This document shows positions 63,668-64,000 of a stretch of 64,000 nt of DNA, one piece after another. Position 1 is the stretch's first letter. The number at the start of each line of letters is the position of its first letter. Position numbers and translations under genes: made by a program. Source of the stretch: Fidelibacterota bacterium. Lineage in GTDB: Bacteria; Fidelibacterota; Marinisomatia; SCGC-AAA003-L08; JACNLC01. The stretch lies in contig JABHXA010000005.1 in NCBI GenBank assembly GCA_018657495.1, forward strand, positions 1 through 64,000. Direction: 5' to 3'. The notes under the pieces were generated by a model. The model made no database searches. It saw nothing but the letters and a program-made list of their open reading frames with translations, and had not been told where the DNA came from.

Positions 63668-64000
63668 TGCAAAAGACCGACACTATTCTTTCAAAAGAAG
63701 ATTTTTTTATCCTTGTTCGAGGAGCAGGTGAATTAGGCAGTGCCGCAGCTAACAGTCTATATAAATGTGGATTCAATATTGTCTTGACCGATCTACAGAA
63801 TCCAATGGCAATCCGACGAAATGTTTCATATTGTACTGCTGTTCATGAGAAAACCATTACAATTGAGGGAGTCACGGCAAGATATTGTAAGTCGGAAGAT
63901 ATTTCTGATGTTTTATCAAATGGGGAAATTCCATTGTTTGTTGATGATGAAAGTATAATTGAGAATATCCAACCTTCTATTATAATCGATGCCCGCATGC
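63667..64000 (+). CDS. yqeB: YqeB, selenium-dependent molybdenum hydroxylase system protein, cut by window end
   Basis: At least 111 residues are visible before the window ends. The ATG at 63667 shares one base with the MocA-like stop (TAATG). The translation opens with a Rossmann-like LVRGAGELGSAAANSL (about 17-32), then NPMAIRRNVSYCTAVHE (about 48-64), the YqeB/EF2563-family hallmark. GVTARYC and VDDES follow. YqeB accompanies selenium-labile xanthine dehydrogenases and is needed for selenium use in the cofactor. It is not listed as a complete open frame because it runs off the edge. Confidence 0.88.
   Translation, partial: MQKTDTILSKEDFFILVRGAGELGSAAANSLYKCGFNIVLTDLQNPMAIRRNVSYCTAVHEKTITIEGVTARYCKSEDISDVLSNGEIPLFVDDESIIENIQPSIIIDARM

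Noticed and set aside
1..64000. CRISPR arrays, rRNA genes or insertion-sequence transposases
   Set aside because: No regularly spaced repeats, no rRNA sequence and no transposase-like protein were found on either strand.

Overview
The window is AT-rich bacterial chromosome. Its best match in gene content is an uncultured member of the Fibrobacteres-Chlorobi-Bacteroidetes side of the tree, most likely Candidatus Marinimicrobia (SAR406). This is inferred from four secreted hydrolases that end in the same dockerin-like calcium-binding repeat, a Big_5-type lipoprotein, lipoboxes, and a mixture of marine heterotroph genes. No rRNA or other phylogenetic marker was read, so the phylum call is tentative.

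Layout. At 1-1.1 kb the 3' end of a tyrosine integrase gene faces the 3' end of a tRNA-Asn, which looks like the edge of an integrated element lying to the left. From 1.2 to 7.8 kb are minus-strand housekeeping genes: a HIT protein, an EF-G-like GTPase, a small unknown, mannose-1-phosphate guanylyltransferase, an Ig-like lipoprotein and a membrane-anchored unknown. From 8 to 11.6 kb are two subtilases with dockerin-like tails. From 11.8 to 17.9 kb is a MarR-controlled RND efflux operon (marR, fusion protein, pump, TolC), with a palindromic operator in front and a near-identical second site near the end of marR. From 18.2 to 34.1 kb are a potassium channel, an M6-type protease with a beta-propeller, a copper ATPase, M1 and M16 peptidases, TldD and TldE, and an endonuclease I. 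From 34.4 to 41.3 kb is a five-gene peptide ABC importer of the Yej type. Its first ATPase carries two hydrophobic insertions inside the nucleotide-binding domain, which I regard as very unusual.

The most striking part is 41.4-64 kb. Two minus-strand operons plus three plus-strand genes at the right edge make up a purine (urate) catabolic locus of the kind known from E. coli yge/ygf and from purine-fermenting gut anaerobes. It holds two complete three-subunit molybdenum hydroxylases, an 8-oxoguanine-deaminase-like enzyme, SsnA, YgeY, the knotted carbamoyltransferase YgeW, the large flavin/iron-sulfur protein YgfK, and two PLP fold-type II enzymes where diaminopropionate ammonia-lyase would be expected. 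YqeC, a MocA-like nucleotidyltransferase and YqeB (cut by the window end) are maturation factors tied to selenium-dependent molybdenum hydroxylases. The likely logic is that oxidised purines are deaminated and oxidised or reduced by the hydroxylases and YgfK. The opened ring would then be handled by the hydrolases, YgeW would yield carbamoyl phosphate, and the PLP lyases would release ammonia and a keto acid. No dihydropyrimidinase/hydantoinase and no purine permease is present in the window.

Several short inverted-repeat elements lie between genes (1044-1091, 34062-34219 and 46267-46441). No CRISPR array, transposase, rRNA or recognisable riboswitch was seen.
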